A stretch of 64,000 nt of DNA, from the NCBI RefSeq assembly GCF_026151205.1, contig NC_087080.1:12013837-12077836 (forward strand), in the 5' to 3' direction. Source of the stretch: Bolinopsis microptera (Eukaryota; Ctenophora; Tentaculata; Lobata; Bolinopsidae). The notes beneath the pieces are model-generated. The model did no database searches. It was given only the letters and a program-made list of their open reading frames with translations, and was not told the DNA's origin. The first letter of the stretch is position 1; every line of letters starts with the position of its first letter. Below, in pieces: positions 47,586-60,170 of the stretch. The position numbers were made by a program, and so were the translations under genes.

Positions 47586-49445
47586 TGGGACTAGGAATAG
47601 CTCAACTCTAATATAACTTGATCAAACAGCTCGTGACAATTATTACAGTTTTAATACTGTCATAACAAGTACTAGGAATAGCTCAACTCTAACAACTAGA
47701 TAATAAATAATAATAAAATTTTGTAGCTTAAACACAAACTCTAAGCCCAGTGGATAAACCACAAAACTTATGCTCTATTGTGTGAAACAAAGATACTAGA
47801 TCAAGATAACTATCAAGGAGTGTATGCATAGGACATAAAAAGTTTAAACATCTCGTGACAATTATTACAGTTTTAATACTGTCATAACAAGGACTAGGAA
47901 TAGCTCAACTCTAACAACTAGATCAAACATCTCGTGACAATTATTACAGTTTTAATACTGTCATAACAAGGACTAGGAATAGCTCAACTCTAACAACTAG
48001 ATCAAACATCTCGTGACAACTATTGTAGTTTTAATACTGTCATAACAATAACTAGGAATAGCTCAACTCTAACAACTAGATCAAACATCTCGTGACAATT
48101 ATTACAGTTTTAATACTGTCATAACAAGGACTAGGAATAGCTCAACTCTAACAACTAGATCAAACATCTCGTGACAATTATTACAGTTTTAATACTGTCA
48201 TAACAAGGACTAGGAATAGCTCAACTCTAACAACTAGATCAAACATCTCGTGACAACTATTGTAGTTTTAATACTGTCATAACAATAACTAGGAATAGCT
48301 CAACTCTAACAACTAGCTCAAACACCTCGTGACAATTATTACAGTTTTAATACTGTCACAACAAGGACTAGGAATAGCTCAACTCTAACAACTAGATCAA
48401 ACATCTCGTGACAATTATTACAGTTTTAATACTGTCATAACAAGGACTAGGAATAGCTGAATTCTAACAACTAGCTCAAACACCTCGTGATAATTATTAC
48501 AGTTTTAATACTGTCATATCAAGGACTAGGAATAGCTCAACTCTAATAACTAGATCAAACATCTCGTGACAACTATTGTAGTTTTAATACTGTCATAACA
48601 AGGACTAGGAATAGCTCAACTCTAATAACTAGATCAAACATCTCGTGACATTTATTGTAGTTTAAATACTGTCATATCAAGGACTAGGAATAGCTCAACT
48701 CTAATAACTAGATTAAACATCTCGTGACAATTATTACAGTTTTAATACTGTCATAGCAAGGACTAGGAATAGCTCAACTCTTACAACTAGATCAAACATC
48801 TCGTGACAACTATTGTAGTTTTAATACTGTCATAGCAAGGACTAGGAATAACTCAACTCTAACAACTAGATCAAACATCTCGTGACAATTATTACAGTTT
48901 TAATACTGTCATAACAAGGACTAGGAATAGCTCAACTCTAACAACTAGATCAAACATCTCGTGACAACTATTGTAGTTTTAATACTGTCATAGCAAGGAC
49001 TAGGAGTAGCTCAACTCTTACAACTAGATCAAACATCTCGTGACAAGTATTTTAGTTTTAATACTGTCATAGCAAGGACTAGGAATAGCTCAACTTTAAT
49101 AACTAGATCAAACATCTCGTGATAATTATTACAGTTTTAATACTGTCATATCAAGGACTAGGAATAGCTCAACTCTAACAACTAGATCAAACATCTCGTG
49201 ACAATTATTGTAGTTTTAATACTGTCATAACAAGGACTAGGAATAGCTCAACTCTAACAACTAGATCAAACATCTCGTGACAACTATTGTAGTTTTAATA
49301 CTGTCATAGCAAGGACTAGGAATAGCTCAACTCTAATAACTAGATCAAACATCTCGTGACAATTATTACAGTTTTAATACTGTCATAACAAGGACTAGAT
49401 ATAGCTCAACTCTAATAACTAGATCAAACATCTCGTGACAATCAT
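47586..49445 (-). repeat. 79-81-bp satellite, reverse array
   Basis: About 22 units of the same satellite in the opposite orientation, facing the forward array. The first unit is separated from the rest by about 150 bp of unrelated AT-rich sequence (47700-47850). The spacer between the two arrays (47461-47585) is about 125 bp and partly unit-derived. The same two unit versions are seen. Confidence 0.97.
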
Positions 49446-51365
49446 TATGATTTTCATACACTGCAACTGTAAACTCAAATGTATTAAACAAATTCACAAC
49501 TGATCGTACAGTTTAAAATGGAACAAAATAAGACAGAATAATTGATCAAATGTTTTAAAAATAAGCTGTTAAAAAATAAAGGTATCAGACGAGTAGCTTA
49601 AATGCGGGGCGAAGGTCTCAATTGAAGCAATAAATTGTAATGCTGCAGGGCGCCGGGGCGCGGCATAGCAACCATCCAATATGCAACCATCCAATGCGAA
49701 AATTTAAACTCACATTTGGATATAATGCGCGTGAGTGCTTACAAATTTGCTTTTGGCGGAGATATAAACTGCGCCTATTTGATATTGTGCATGTATTGGA
49801 GGACGTCGCCGCGCGCCGCCCTGACGCACCGCGCGAACTATCAATTTTTGCTCCACAAGATCTGAAGATCGTTGCTTTGCTTTAAAAAGTTGACATTTTC
49901 AATTGATAAAAAATATTGACCGTCGATAATCAGTTCTTAACTCGGAGCGCGTTTAAGCCGGCAAGTTGTAAAATTAAAATTACAAAAGTAAGTGTAGTGT
50001 AAGTGTAACGAGAGTAAAAATTATAAATTTTGAATTGCAAATGATCACTATTATAATTGTTGCTCCCACTATTAATTACCTGGGGACCTTAGGCTACTAT
50101 ATTTATAGTCATACTCATAGAGATTCGGCGGAATGACAGGCTGCTGGCTGCAAGCGCGGCCCAGTAACGCTCCCACTAAATGCTAAATTCAAAATTGCTG
50201 ATCGCCTCAATTTTTAAAAATATTTGTGAAAAGGCCCTGAGGTTGTAACTCATAATTTGTAATTGTAGCGCAATGCACTAATACTAATAGACTGGGCCGC
50301 GCTGCGCATCAAATAATGTTTCTCGTTACCACAACCTATTCGGTAGATCAGCGAAATGTTACTGGGAGGCGCTCAGCCTGTCATATAATTCCGCCAAGTC
50401 TCAATTCTATTTACCTGGGGACCCCAGGCTATTATGTTCATTAACATAGAGATTAGGCTGAGCGCGGCCCAGTAATATTCTATATGATTATGCAGAACAT
50501 AAATATAATAGCCCAGGGTCTTTAGGTAAGCGAGATGTTGTCCATTGTTATGTTAATCGTTAATGGACTAGCCCGGCGCGCGCTACTTTGAAGAAATTAA
50601 GACGAGTAACATCCGTCAAGGCGAAATGCACCACTGTGTCACGCCGAAATGCGAAGGATTGACATTGTGAATCAAAGGTTTATAACCTACCAAGACTGAA
50701 GATATTTTTGAGAATATTTTTACTGGGCGCGGCGGCGTTCAGCCTGTCATTCCGCCGAATCTCTATTTATGTTTATGAACACAAAAGGGATGATGATTAA
50801 TCACTTTACACTCTACTGTCACGTTGACGGATGTTACTCGTCTAAATTTCTTCGAAGTAGCGCGCGCCGCTTTCTTCTCGAAATGTTATGGCTATGGCAA
50901 ATGCTACGAAGTAGCGCGCGCCGGGCCAGACCATTAACAATTGTCAACTGTCACGTGACTTTTTTAACCCGTTCTCTAGCTGGTTCTGAACGACTTTTCG
51001 AAACCCTAACCCTCTAATCTGATCCCAACCCTAACCCTAACGTAACCCAATCCTTATGCTGAAACTCTAACCCTAATAACGAGAAATTAGGCTAACTTAT
51101 ACGGTCATATCACGTGATCGATATAATACAGTTTTTCGCCAATATCTCGTCAGGAGAGCATTTTAACCATATGTCATGGGGGTGATTCGGAATCAGCGAC
51201 AGAAAATACATCGATTGAAGTTGGTTACAACCTGAACCATCGGGGGGCTCTTTTAGAATAATCTCGAAGATCGACTGTAGAGTGATTCAGCACGCTCGAC
51301 ACAAAAGCCTGGGTTCCCCAGGTTGCAGGTAATTTCAACCATGTATAATGTTTACCTATACTATT
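49446..51365. repeat. Cluster of GC-rich short modules before the right block A copy
   Basis: This mirrors the cluster after the left copy. Delta modules (GATTCGGCGGAATGACAGGC or its reverse) lie at about 50095-50170, 50335-50400, 50420-50485 and 50725-50785. A minus-strand beta copy is at 50263-50345 and an alpha copy at about 50610-50676. An inverted copy of 43735-43770 is at 49752-49780. The hybrid words CGCGCGCTACTTTGAAG and CTTCGAAGTAGCGCGCG occur as an inverted pair (50577, 50850). Frames such as 49640-49885 are not supported as genes. Confidence 0.65.
51004..51080. repeat. Degenerate interstitial telomere-like repeat (CCCTAA)n
   Basis: Words CCCTAACCCT, CAACCCTAACCCTAACG and CTAACCCTAATAACG occur within 80 bases, interrupted by single-copy sequence. 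This is the CCCTAA/TTAGGG motif usual for most animals. It is short and decayed, so it is not a chromosome end. Confidence 0.65.
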
Positions 51366-52675
51366 GATTCACGATGTCAATCCTTCGCAGCTCGGTGAGG
51401 CACAGTGGTGCATCTCGCCGATCTACCGAAGGATTGATGCATAACAACAAGACACGCGCTAAAGACGCGCATTTTCTGAGTGATGTTAACGATAGCTTTA
51501 AATTCACTGATGTCATTATTATTCAGCGTGACCGGTAATAGTTTAAAAATCAGAAGGAGAAAACACATGTTTAAATTACTAAAAAAGGAGTATCACTTTA
51601 CAGGATTGAATTTAAATATAGTTATAACAGATAAGAGAGGAATTTGTTTCCCTTTGAATCAATCAAACTAGATGAATTGTTGTAAATACTTAGATCAAAC
51701 TATCAATCTACAGGCTATCGTCAAACATGTTGCAAGGCGTCATCTTCAGTGACATAATAGATAAGAGTTTATTAACTATCATGCCAACTTTAGAGACGGT
51801 AACCACATTAAACTAAAGTTTTCCCAATCAAAATAAAGGGTTTATACAAAATAAAAGGTTTATGCACTAGACTGCGAGACAATTAACCTTATGCAATGCA
51901 GGTTAGTATAACTATAATATCGGACTGAGTTGAAATTTCTGAGAGCATGATACCCCAAAATAAATATATGCCTGTGTCTGGCAATAGCGTTCAGATGGCT
52001 TCCGAACTTGTGCGGATAAGATAATATAAAAAATACAAATAAACTATAATAACAATCTGAAAGTTAATGTATCAGTACAGATCTTATACTCGAAATCAGG
52101 CACTTTCAAAACATTTCTCTTAAATTATCTTTCTTAACACCGTTCAATTGTAACTTTGAATTAAAATATTATGATGATCCGGACGATGATAAATATTAAA
52201 TTACAACTGATTATATAATATATATATGGATTTCGGCCTGTCGATGCTGGAAGCTGATCAGCTAATCGTTAATCGTTACCATGTGACAAGAATAGTATGA
52301 TGAACCTCCCAATCAGTATCTATGTATCAAAAGAAAATATTGATCTAATTCAACTCGTCGGGAGCCCTTTTGAAACATCTCGAAGTTAGAGTGCAGAGTG
52401 CATGATTACTGATTATCAGCACGATTGGGTGAAACAAAGACGAAAACGTGTGTTGATTAGAATTAAAAGAGGAAGATATTTAGTGATAAATTGTGCACTC
52501 TTGCATTTAAGTTTTAATTGTTAGACTTGTTCGATGTAGGGCCTTTAATTTAACCTAATACTAATGCAGTTACTTAATACTTGGTAAGTCTAGGGAAAAC
52601 AGGTGCTAGTTGTCGGAAATGAAATGGAGTCTGTTCCTGATCGAAGTTACATGATGCTGATAGATTTGATGCAGC

Positions 52676-54697
52676 TCAGCACTCAGCAGCCACTGTCTTC
52701 AAATAGAGTGTTCCAGTTCTGCAATCTGCAGTCTCAAATGTTTTCGCCCAGCTTTTCTTTTCATCGTGGTTATAGAAGACAGACCTGAAGAAATACTAGT
52801 ATAATGATAATATAGGTAACATGTCCAGAATGAGTAAAATTGTATTATCGGCAAATTTACTTATGTGAAAACTCCCAACAGGGTGGCGCTGGCCCAGAAG
52901 TAACTGCACACAAGCAACCCTTTAATGATCACGCACGTAATTTGTGTGAAAAATATGTAACTCATTTAACGAAGTCAGTGAAAAGAACCTACCTTTATTT
53001 ACCAATGTCGATTTTTTGCTTGTGATGAAGTAGTCCTCGCAAATGTGAGATATGTATGTAGTTTGTTTTTAAAAGTAGGATTGTAGTCATAGTCGATGTA
53101 TAGCGACGGTAGTTTACCAGCAGCTCCCTGTACAAATAGAAATGTGGTTTTTATATAATATTACTAGTTAAATTAATGAGTACAATGCAGGAATAAAAAA
53201 ATGTGTCTTAAATGTTTTATATTAAATGTGTTATAATTATATTAACCACCTTATATTCGTATAATATGTACTCACAAACAATGATAGTCCCAACTGTTTT
53301 TAATTGCTTATAATTTAAACCTTCTTATTAAATAATTTAGATGACTGTGTCTGATCTAAAATTGCACGAGAAATAGAGAAAATTAGGTCTCAGACAGAAC
53401 TCGACCGGGATATAACCGGCGCAGCCGGAATACCGGCTGGTATTTGGCGATTTTGTACCGGTACCGGCCGGGATTTTGGTTTTAGCCGGGATTTTTCAAA
53501 ATAAATTCAGTTTTTCTCAACGTTAATTTGAGTCCAAAATTAACAAATCTGTGAACATTTTCCTAAAACATTTTGACGAAGTCATTGAACAATGGAGACT
53601 GGAGTCAATCTATATTTAACATAATCATGAATGTACGAATTATGGACTTCTTTCTGACTTATGACTTAATTATTGTGACTAAGTGTCACGGCTCACGGTC
53701 TTGTGTTACCGAGGGACAAGTAAAACAGAGTTCTCCGGGTAAAGAAAGCATTAATAAATGCTATTCAGTATTCATCCTATTCAATTATTCAGGTAAGGTG
53801 ATGTAAACTGTAAAGTGATAAGCTCCAACGTCAAACACCATGTTCAATTAAATAAGTTTAAGTAACCAATACCAGATCACAGGATTGTTATAGTTACGGA
53901 GACTGTTGGAAACGATGCAAACCAGGATCGGACTCCTATCAGAAATAGTCGACCACCGGTCCAGCCTCCCTCAAACTCAAATGCCCTACCACTACCCCAG
54001 ACCACATCCACCTCTTCAGCCAGGAACAGCGCTCCCACTATACCACTACCAGCAGTTCCTACCGCCTCAGAGGATACACTGCACGTGCCCGTTATTCCTC
54101 ATGCCTCGTCTTAAATGTCCAGTCCATGAATCCTGTGCATCAAGTGCGAGTATATGGGAAGTGCCAAAAATCTCAGCTCTTATTCAGGAGAAATCCAAAA
54201 ACCACTCGTTACCGTTTATTGCACTTACGGAAACGTGGCTCAAGTCCTACATGTCAGACAAATACAAAATGTGCATCACCTCTTTCTCCTGCTGAGCAGA
54301 ACCTCCCCCTTAAAAGTAAACAAATCTGCATCGCCTCCCAACGACAATCCAGATATATTAAGCAGCAGAGACAATCATTTAAGGAGACTTCGATATCTAT
54401 CAGGATCATGATTTTACTGCCTGAGAACTCAGCACTTCAGGATGAAACATATAATATTTGGTTTTCTCGATTTCATTCATATTTAGACAGAAGTCCGTGT
54501 AGATAATTGGTTATAGAATAATTGGATATAATTTTATGCGAAGTGTGTCTGCGAAAATATACGTGTGAACTGGTCATCCCGCAAATGCTGAAAAAGTAGA
54601 TGTTACCTATCATAAAATAACCGCTCGCACCGTACAGTGTACACGACAGAGTTGTGACTGCGTTTACAAATTCTTTATCATATTGATGTGTTGCCAT
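52676..54697 (-). pseudogene. Unrecognised small spliced gene on block A minus strand, right copy
   Basis: Exon 1 (54607-54697) is open here: MATHQYDKEFVNAVTTLSC, LYGASGYFMIG, then a GTAACA donor in phase 1. The penultimate exon (53003-53127) has acceptor ATTTGTACAG, encodes GAAGKLPSLYIDYDYNPTF and HTYLTFARTTSSQAKN, and ends in phase 2 before GTAAAT. The last exon (52676-52784) has acceptor TTCTTCAG and starts SVFYNHDEKKSWAKTFE in the matching phase; its end differs from the left copy after a small indel. A further open segment at about 54290-54412 might be a middle exon (LNDCLCCLIYLDC), unproven. Shared exon borders in both copies support a real ancestral gene. The family is unknown. It may be dead here too because no full chain can be joined. 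Confidence 0.5.
53903..54270 (+). mobile_element. LINE fragment with Pro-rich linker and endonuclease start
   Basis: One frame reads a Pro/Ser-rich stretch (RPPVQPPSNSNALPLPQTTS); a neighbouring frame reads SLNVQSMNPVHQ, and the third reads SKNHSLPFIALTETWLKSYM. ALTETWL is the conserved block of CR1/L2-type apurinic-like endonucleases. Frameshifts show it is dead. It is absent at the matching place in the left copy, which carries unrelated sequence (12846-13200). Confidence 0.6.
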
Positions 54698-55210
54698 GGC
54701 AACCGAAACTCCATCGGAAGATCGGCCTGTAAGGCATAATCATGATAATACACAGTATCAAAACATTGCCATTGATATCATAGCAACATTCCAGAGATTA
54801 GATTATGTGTGTGTAAGAAAATGTATGTTATAGTATTATACAGTCTGCTAGAACATTCCGTTTACACATGGTGGCCGATAACAACTTGTTTAATTTATCT
54901 CCGAATTACACACAAATTTCTGAAAGTTTCGTAGACTTAAATCAATTACAGAGGGTGTGGCTATTGGCCAGCCCCTCTATTTCACTATTATGGTTGAAAC
55001 TATAAGAATACAGATTATATTGTTACAGTGATTTTACAAAAGTCGAAACAGTAAACACCAATTTGTAGGATACTTTAAATCACACCAAAATTGGTCCCAG
55101 AATGCAATGAAATCTGATGGCGTCTTTTCAGTGAAAAAGAGGCCACACTCTCTGTAATTGATTAAAGTTTACGAGACCTTTAGAAAATGAGTTATATAAC
55201 TTGCAACTTA

Positions 55211-55252
55211 AACTAAGATAAATTGAGTATTTATACTCAATTTATCTTAGTT
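55211..55252. repeat. Perfect 20-bp palindrome at an insertion junction
   Basis: AACTAAGATAAATTGAGTAT is followed by TT and its exact reverse complement. The left arm is present in the left block A copy (14236-14255), where sequence then diverges. The right arm therefore arose by inverted copying of the junction. Confidence 0.9.
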
Positions 55253-56244
55253 GCATGAGTAATATATATATACTCTCATTTTTTTAGAGCAAACGTAATT
55301 TAAATGGCTAAACACAATTCAATAAAATTTGGCTCGATCCGATTATCCAAACTATCAAATAAATGCGAAAATGAACCTTCTTTTGAAAACAATGAACACA
55401 AATATGTTTCGATTTGACAAATTTCTCGAACCAGTGGTGGTAGTAAGTCATACCAGAACCAATTATTTCAATTGGGCACTCAGTGACTGAGCTATTAATG
55501 CCAACGTTTGCACACTGACTTTTGGCCCACCCTGTATATTTATAATATACGGCTGGAAAAAATGTAACTGGATATCTGCCACAATGCTGCTATTATTAAG
55601 GTTAAAGTAACATTTAGCACATAAAGAAGTCTGGTTTGCTAGGTTTTAATTGGTCGTATAATAACAAATAAAAATGAGTTAAGACTACAAAAACGGTCGA
55701 TAGAACCTAATTATAATACCTGTATCGAGAACTCGACTTCAATGCACTGATAGCGTTGGTACTAACATTCTATCAAATTATGTCATATCTTGAGACTTGA
55801 TAGCTGCCTGAAACAGTTTTGAGTCAACATTATCGTGATATTCTAGAAATTGAAACCAATTCAGGTTTCAATAAATGCCATAGAATTAAATTCTACCTTT
55901 TTAAATTTTAAGAATTTGTTGATTTATTAAAATTCTGTCTCAATTAATATATAAGGGTACATGCAATGTATTTCGACACGCACTGTAGACTCACTTATTG
56001 GATTCGTGCTAGATGCTGTGTACGTCACCCTCTTAACCACCTCTATGGCGAAGATGAGGATGGTAAGTGCAAGTACAGTAATGTGAGGAGAGGATGGGTA
56101 TCATTTAGCACATTTTTGCTGTAGGTTTAAAGTAGCTCTTAGTCAAGGAGTATATAAATGACGGCACGACAAGGTTCTGCAACAGATCTCTGAACATGTT
56201 ATCTTGTGAGCGCCGAGTGAACACTTATAAGAACAAGGCCAGCG

Positions 56245-57080
56245 ATGTAAGACAGTATCATTGACTTAGTCCATGCTGGGAGGAAAAAAGCAAGTACAGA
56301 CGACCGAAAGGAGTCGTGGTTTGGGATCCTGAGTGGGTCTCGATATTGGATAGTGCTTTTATATATCGGACCTTATGATATTCTCAAGGTCACCAAGACG
56401 GCACAGTCTTATGGCGGGAGGTAACGGTACCATCTAAAGAGCAGATTGCTGAATCATACAAGTAAAAACTCTACCGGTACAGCAGTCTTACAGCAGACTG
56501 AGATTCAAGCGAAAGAATTGTGCTGTTATAATTATGCGGTTAAAGTTCTAGCACCGGGAGTAGTTGTTCACGGTTTGGAGAGAGCTGAGTAGGCTAGTAC
56601 GGGATAGAAGGGAAGAAGCAGCTCACTGTTCCAGATGGATCTACTTCTTATCAAGGAAGAAGGAGTGGTAGGTATAGTAAGGAAGATTGGAGCCTAAGAG
56701 TTAACTTAACATCTAGAGGTACCACAAACTTTATCTCGTCGCCAATTGCGAGCTTTAACGGGTTTCCTCAAGTGACTCGATGGTTTAATTGTGACAAATC
56801 ATGATACGAACTTTGATGAACCCATAATAGTATAGTGCAATAATACTATGATAGTATTCTCATAAGTTCTACCCTTGCAACCGAGTACAATGTACATACT
56901 AAGTGATATCAAGCTGCAATCTAAAATTTATTAATTGAATCTCAAAATAACTTCAAATTTTACCTAATAATTGCGACATCGTTGGAAGTGAGAAATAAAA
57001 TACATTAAATTTTAATCCAATTCTGCGAGAGAAGATTTGCCCAGACAGCTGACAAGAATGTATTACCATACTTCCTGTAA
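56245..57080 (+). pseudogene. Right-copy relic of the block A plus-strand gene
   Basis: Counterpart of the intact gene at 15655-16372. The TATA box (56151-56158) and leader are nearly unchanged, but codon 2 is TAA (ATG TAA GAC). Exon 1 (56245-56420) also has small indels, exon 2 (about 56588-56667) still reads RLVRDRREEAAHCSRWIYF with a GTAGGT donor, and exon 3 (about 56966-57080) has an internal TAA before the conserved CERRFAQTADKNVLPYFL. Confidence 0.6.
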
Positions 57081-58111
57081 ATGTGGTAGTTATTAGGTCA
57101 TATCAAACTTGAAAATTATGTCAAAGTTTTTCTCAGTCTCTGGTGTCAATCACCAGTAGAGTGCCCAGCCGCACCAAAACAACCTGCGATTTTTACGTGG
57201 GAAACATCGTATAATACACATGCTATACACTCTAGTTTTATAGCAGCTACTGATATCATGCGGCAGTATTAATAAGCATACAAATTCAGCGCAAAAAATT
57301 GTAAAGACGACACAAATTCATGCGGGATGTTAATAAATGTGTCCATGTTGAACTCAAACTCCGACAGAATGATATTTCAAATCGGATATATTATAATTAA
57401 TCAAATGGTATCTGCTCATGTTCCGTCTATATAAACTACAAAACTTAATAAATTAGTGAAGTTCTGAAACAAAGATCACGACTAGGTTTTATCAAAATTG
57501 AAAAGAAAACCGATCGAAGTGCACTAGAGATATAGTTTAAGTTTAAAGGGTCATCATTACTAAAATCTCTTCCTAGCTCCTAGCAATCAAGTTGTTAATC
57601 CTAGTTCTACACCTAAACAAGTACAAAATTACAGCCTTACATTTTGAAATTTTTCGATATCTAGCTCAACATAAGACTTCGATACCAATAATGCATAATG
57701 GGTACATACCGATGATCGGTGTTCGTAAATATTTGATTATTTATAGTATTGAAGTTTAAAATCTTCCTAATTATGTAAGAATAACAAAAGGAATCACGTA
57801 CTAGTGTGCTGTTACGAAAAACAACTATTTAATAAAAATAAATTAACAGTATTCGAGTACAAAATTAAAAATACAAACTCCAACATAATCGACAGACAAA
57901 CTCAATAAATGAAGATTTCGTCGTGAAACGAGCTATATATACAGCTATAACGTAGCGCTCGACTCCAGTCTGAACCAAAATTAAGTCGCGTTCGTAGGAA
58001 ATTGACCACCAGCTGCTGGTGGTTCGAATGTTGGTTTGCACACTACTGTGGTTGCGAGAAGCATTATTTGATGCGCGCGCCGCGCGCGACCCAGTAGTGC
58101 ATCGCGCTACA

Positions 58112-59079
58112 ACCTATAGTAGAGGCTGTTACGGGCAAATATCACGCTTTTTTGCTCGAGCCCTGGGACTTCTTTTAGGGTTCTTATATGATAGAATGGA
58201 GTGTACTGAACACTCTGATGGTATCGGGAACCTTCTAGAGCCTTCAGAAGCTGTGTTGTGAGCACTTTACTGCCAAAACTTCGGACATCTACAGACACCG
58301 GAATATCGACTAGAAATTTTTTCTGAGTTGTTCCCCTAATTTCTCTTAGGTTGCTTAAGCCCCAGAAAGTGTCAGATCGTCTAAATATTGCTCCATTCCG
58401 GTGTTAGAGACCTCGAAAATTTCGACCACGTAGAACGTGTTGCGCGTCGTATGTAGTGTTTACAATGAAAAAAGTGCACTTAAATCTGATTCGGTTGCGG
58501 CGGGTGACGTATCTAGCACGATATTTGCTCAAAAGCGCGTCACTGCGCCAGAAACCTCGTGGTACCGTAACGCTGTAGAAAATAGATAATCACAAGAGAC
58601 ACAATAAACGTATCATCACTATGCAAAGTTAATGTTAAAATGATACAATAGCCCTGCATTAACAGATTAATCCACATAAACACTATATTTCTACAGATGC
58701 CACCGATCGGTAAATCGAACATGTTTTTGAAGATAAATCGTCTTACGGAACGATAGCTGATAGAATTCGTTTCTACATTGAAAGATTTCTTTTCTAATCT
58801 CCGTTATGAGTGCTGTCTTTGTTAAAGTGTTATCATCTCTATCCGAATCTATTGTTGCGGCAAGATTAGATACAAACTCGTCTTACCGACATTGTCTTTC
58901 TGAAAACTGATGTGATCAGATTAAACATTGCTGGAGTTTGCAGCGTTCTCAGATAAATTAGACGTTACAGTTCTGGTAAAACATTCTCCTGCTCCAGTTA
59001 AAAGGTCCGTACAGCGTCAATACCTGCACTCATTAATGCAGCATTGGTGTTGTCGTGCGTGGACACGTGTCTTTCCATT
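58112..59079. other. No gene supported
   Basis: Downstream of the right block A copy. Frames of 60-80 codons exist on both strands without domains or splice context. Confidence 0.4.
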
Positions 59080-60170
59080 TTAAAACAGGTTTTTAGAGAC
59101 AGGTTTTAAACTTACAGCTTCAGATAATTTACCCTTCAATTGTTTCACCCTCGAGTTGCTGTACCTCAAACGACACGTTTTGTGATATCTACCTAGCTTG
59201 CTATAGAGATATTTTCCGAGACTCTCAGGGTTAAGAACAGGGCACTTGTTCATGTGCGAATCAGGATTAACATCGATGTTGCACAGATCCTGACGATTTC
59301 TGTAGATGTCCACAGATAGTATGTTGCGAAATCGACGAAGAAACTTTTATCTTTTCCTTGAATCAGACTATCCTTTTTCGTTTCTAACGTCTAGGGAAAT
59401 TCGTATTGTTAAAGAAGAATAACCTCTCATACTCTTAAAATTAAATCGAGATAATATATGTATAATAATTATATTTGCGAGAAAAAGTTTCACACAAACC
59501 TGTTCAACCTGGCATATGAAACACAAGTCTCAGTCCATTTCAAACAAATCAACATCTGGTCCACTTGATTGGGAACTAAATGAAGAAAGTCTCCACATTT
59601 TCTTAGTTCTATTCGAGGAGGCCGAGGGTGACAAAGGCGGGACTTTTTCCACTTGGATGGCAATAGCTTCTTCAATCTTCATCACAAGAGGATTCGTCAA
59701 TTTCAGAAACAGCACTGTACACCTGCAAATACTTTATTACTTCCCACATTTATATCAACAGTATCATATCACATAAGTTTGAGATCGTACAAGTGTTATA
59801 TCATTTTAAAAGTTTGCAAATCCGATAGAAATGGATTAAAAATTACTACTCGCTGTCTATTTAACTTTGAATGATAATGTTTTTAAATGTTAGTAAAACA
59901 GGAGGAAACCACTCACCCTGTTATAGTTGTCTTTTACATAGTTAAGACACTGAATACACAAAAAAGAGGTTTGCTTTGGTGAGCACAACCCAGGATTGAT
60001 CTTCTGCAGCAGGGCGAGGAATTCTCTAGACTGTTTTGTCATTCGTTCACTTTCAGAGCGGAAGAAAACTGTTTCATTAAAATCCTTTATTTCTATTCGG
60101 GTACAGATACAGCACTCTGAAAATTGATGAATGATCACATTTTTGTATACCCTACGGCAAAGTCTTATGT
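59080..60170 (-). pseudogene. Possible zinc-binding gene fragments (ZAD-like and HKxC domains)
   Basis: A plausible exon at 59917-60170 (acceptor TTTTACCACAG, donor AGG|GTGAGT) encodes FSECCICTRIEIKDFNETVF and SFLCIQCLNYVKDNYN, a CxxC ... CxxC layout like ZAD-type zinc-binding domains. Further along the same strand, 59512-59475 reads LCFICQVEQ before a GTTTGT donor, and 59313-59080 reads ESLGKYLYSKLGRYHKTCRL and SNSRVKQLKGKL, an HKxCR pattern common in transposon-related invertebrate proteins. Stops lie between the pieces (for example SSCDED then TGA near 59660), so either there are undetected introns or it is a relic. Function unknown. Confidence 0.35.

Larger units (their letters stand above)
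51366..58111. mobile_element. Block A, right copy (6.7 kb)
   Basis: This is the more compact copy of the long repeat. It starts TGATTCACGATGTCAATCC (alpha module, 51366-51440) and ends GTAGTGCATCGCGCTACAA (beta module, 58036-58111). It lacks the TTAA transposon, the SINE, the AlkB-SGNH ORF and the deleted LINE of the left copy, and has its own insertions: a LINE fragment at 53903-54270, a 0.3-kb segment at 55230-55550 that ends with a mariner-like GGCCCACCCTGTATA, and about 105 bp at 56672-56780. Both cargo genes are present. Confidence 0.7.

Noticed and set aside
45826-49445. CRISPR-like array of regularly spaced repeats
   Set aside because: The 79-bp units are contiguous with no unique spacers, run in both orientations, and lie in animal nuclear DNA.
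49640-49885. 81-codon frame starting MLQGAGARHSNH
   Set aside because: Part of it is an inverted repeat of 43.7 kb and it has no domain or splice context.
51004-51080. Chromosome end or telomere fusion
   Set aside because: The CCCTAA words are few, degenerate and interrupted, with ordinary repeats on both sides.
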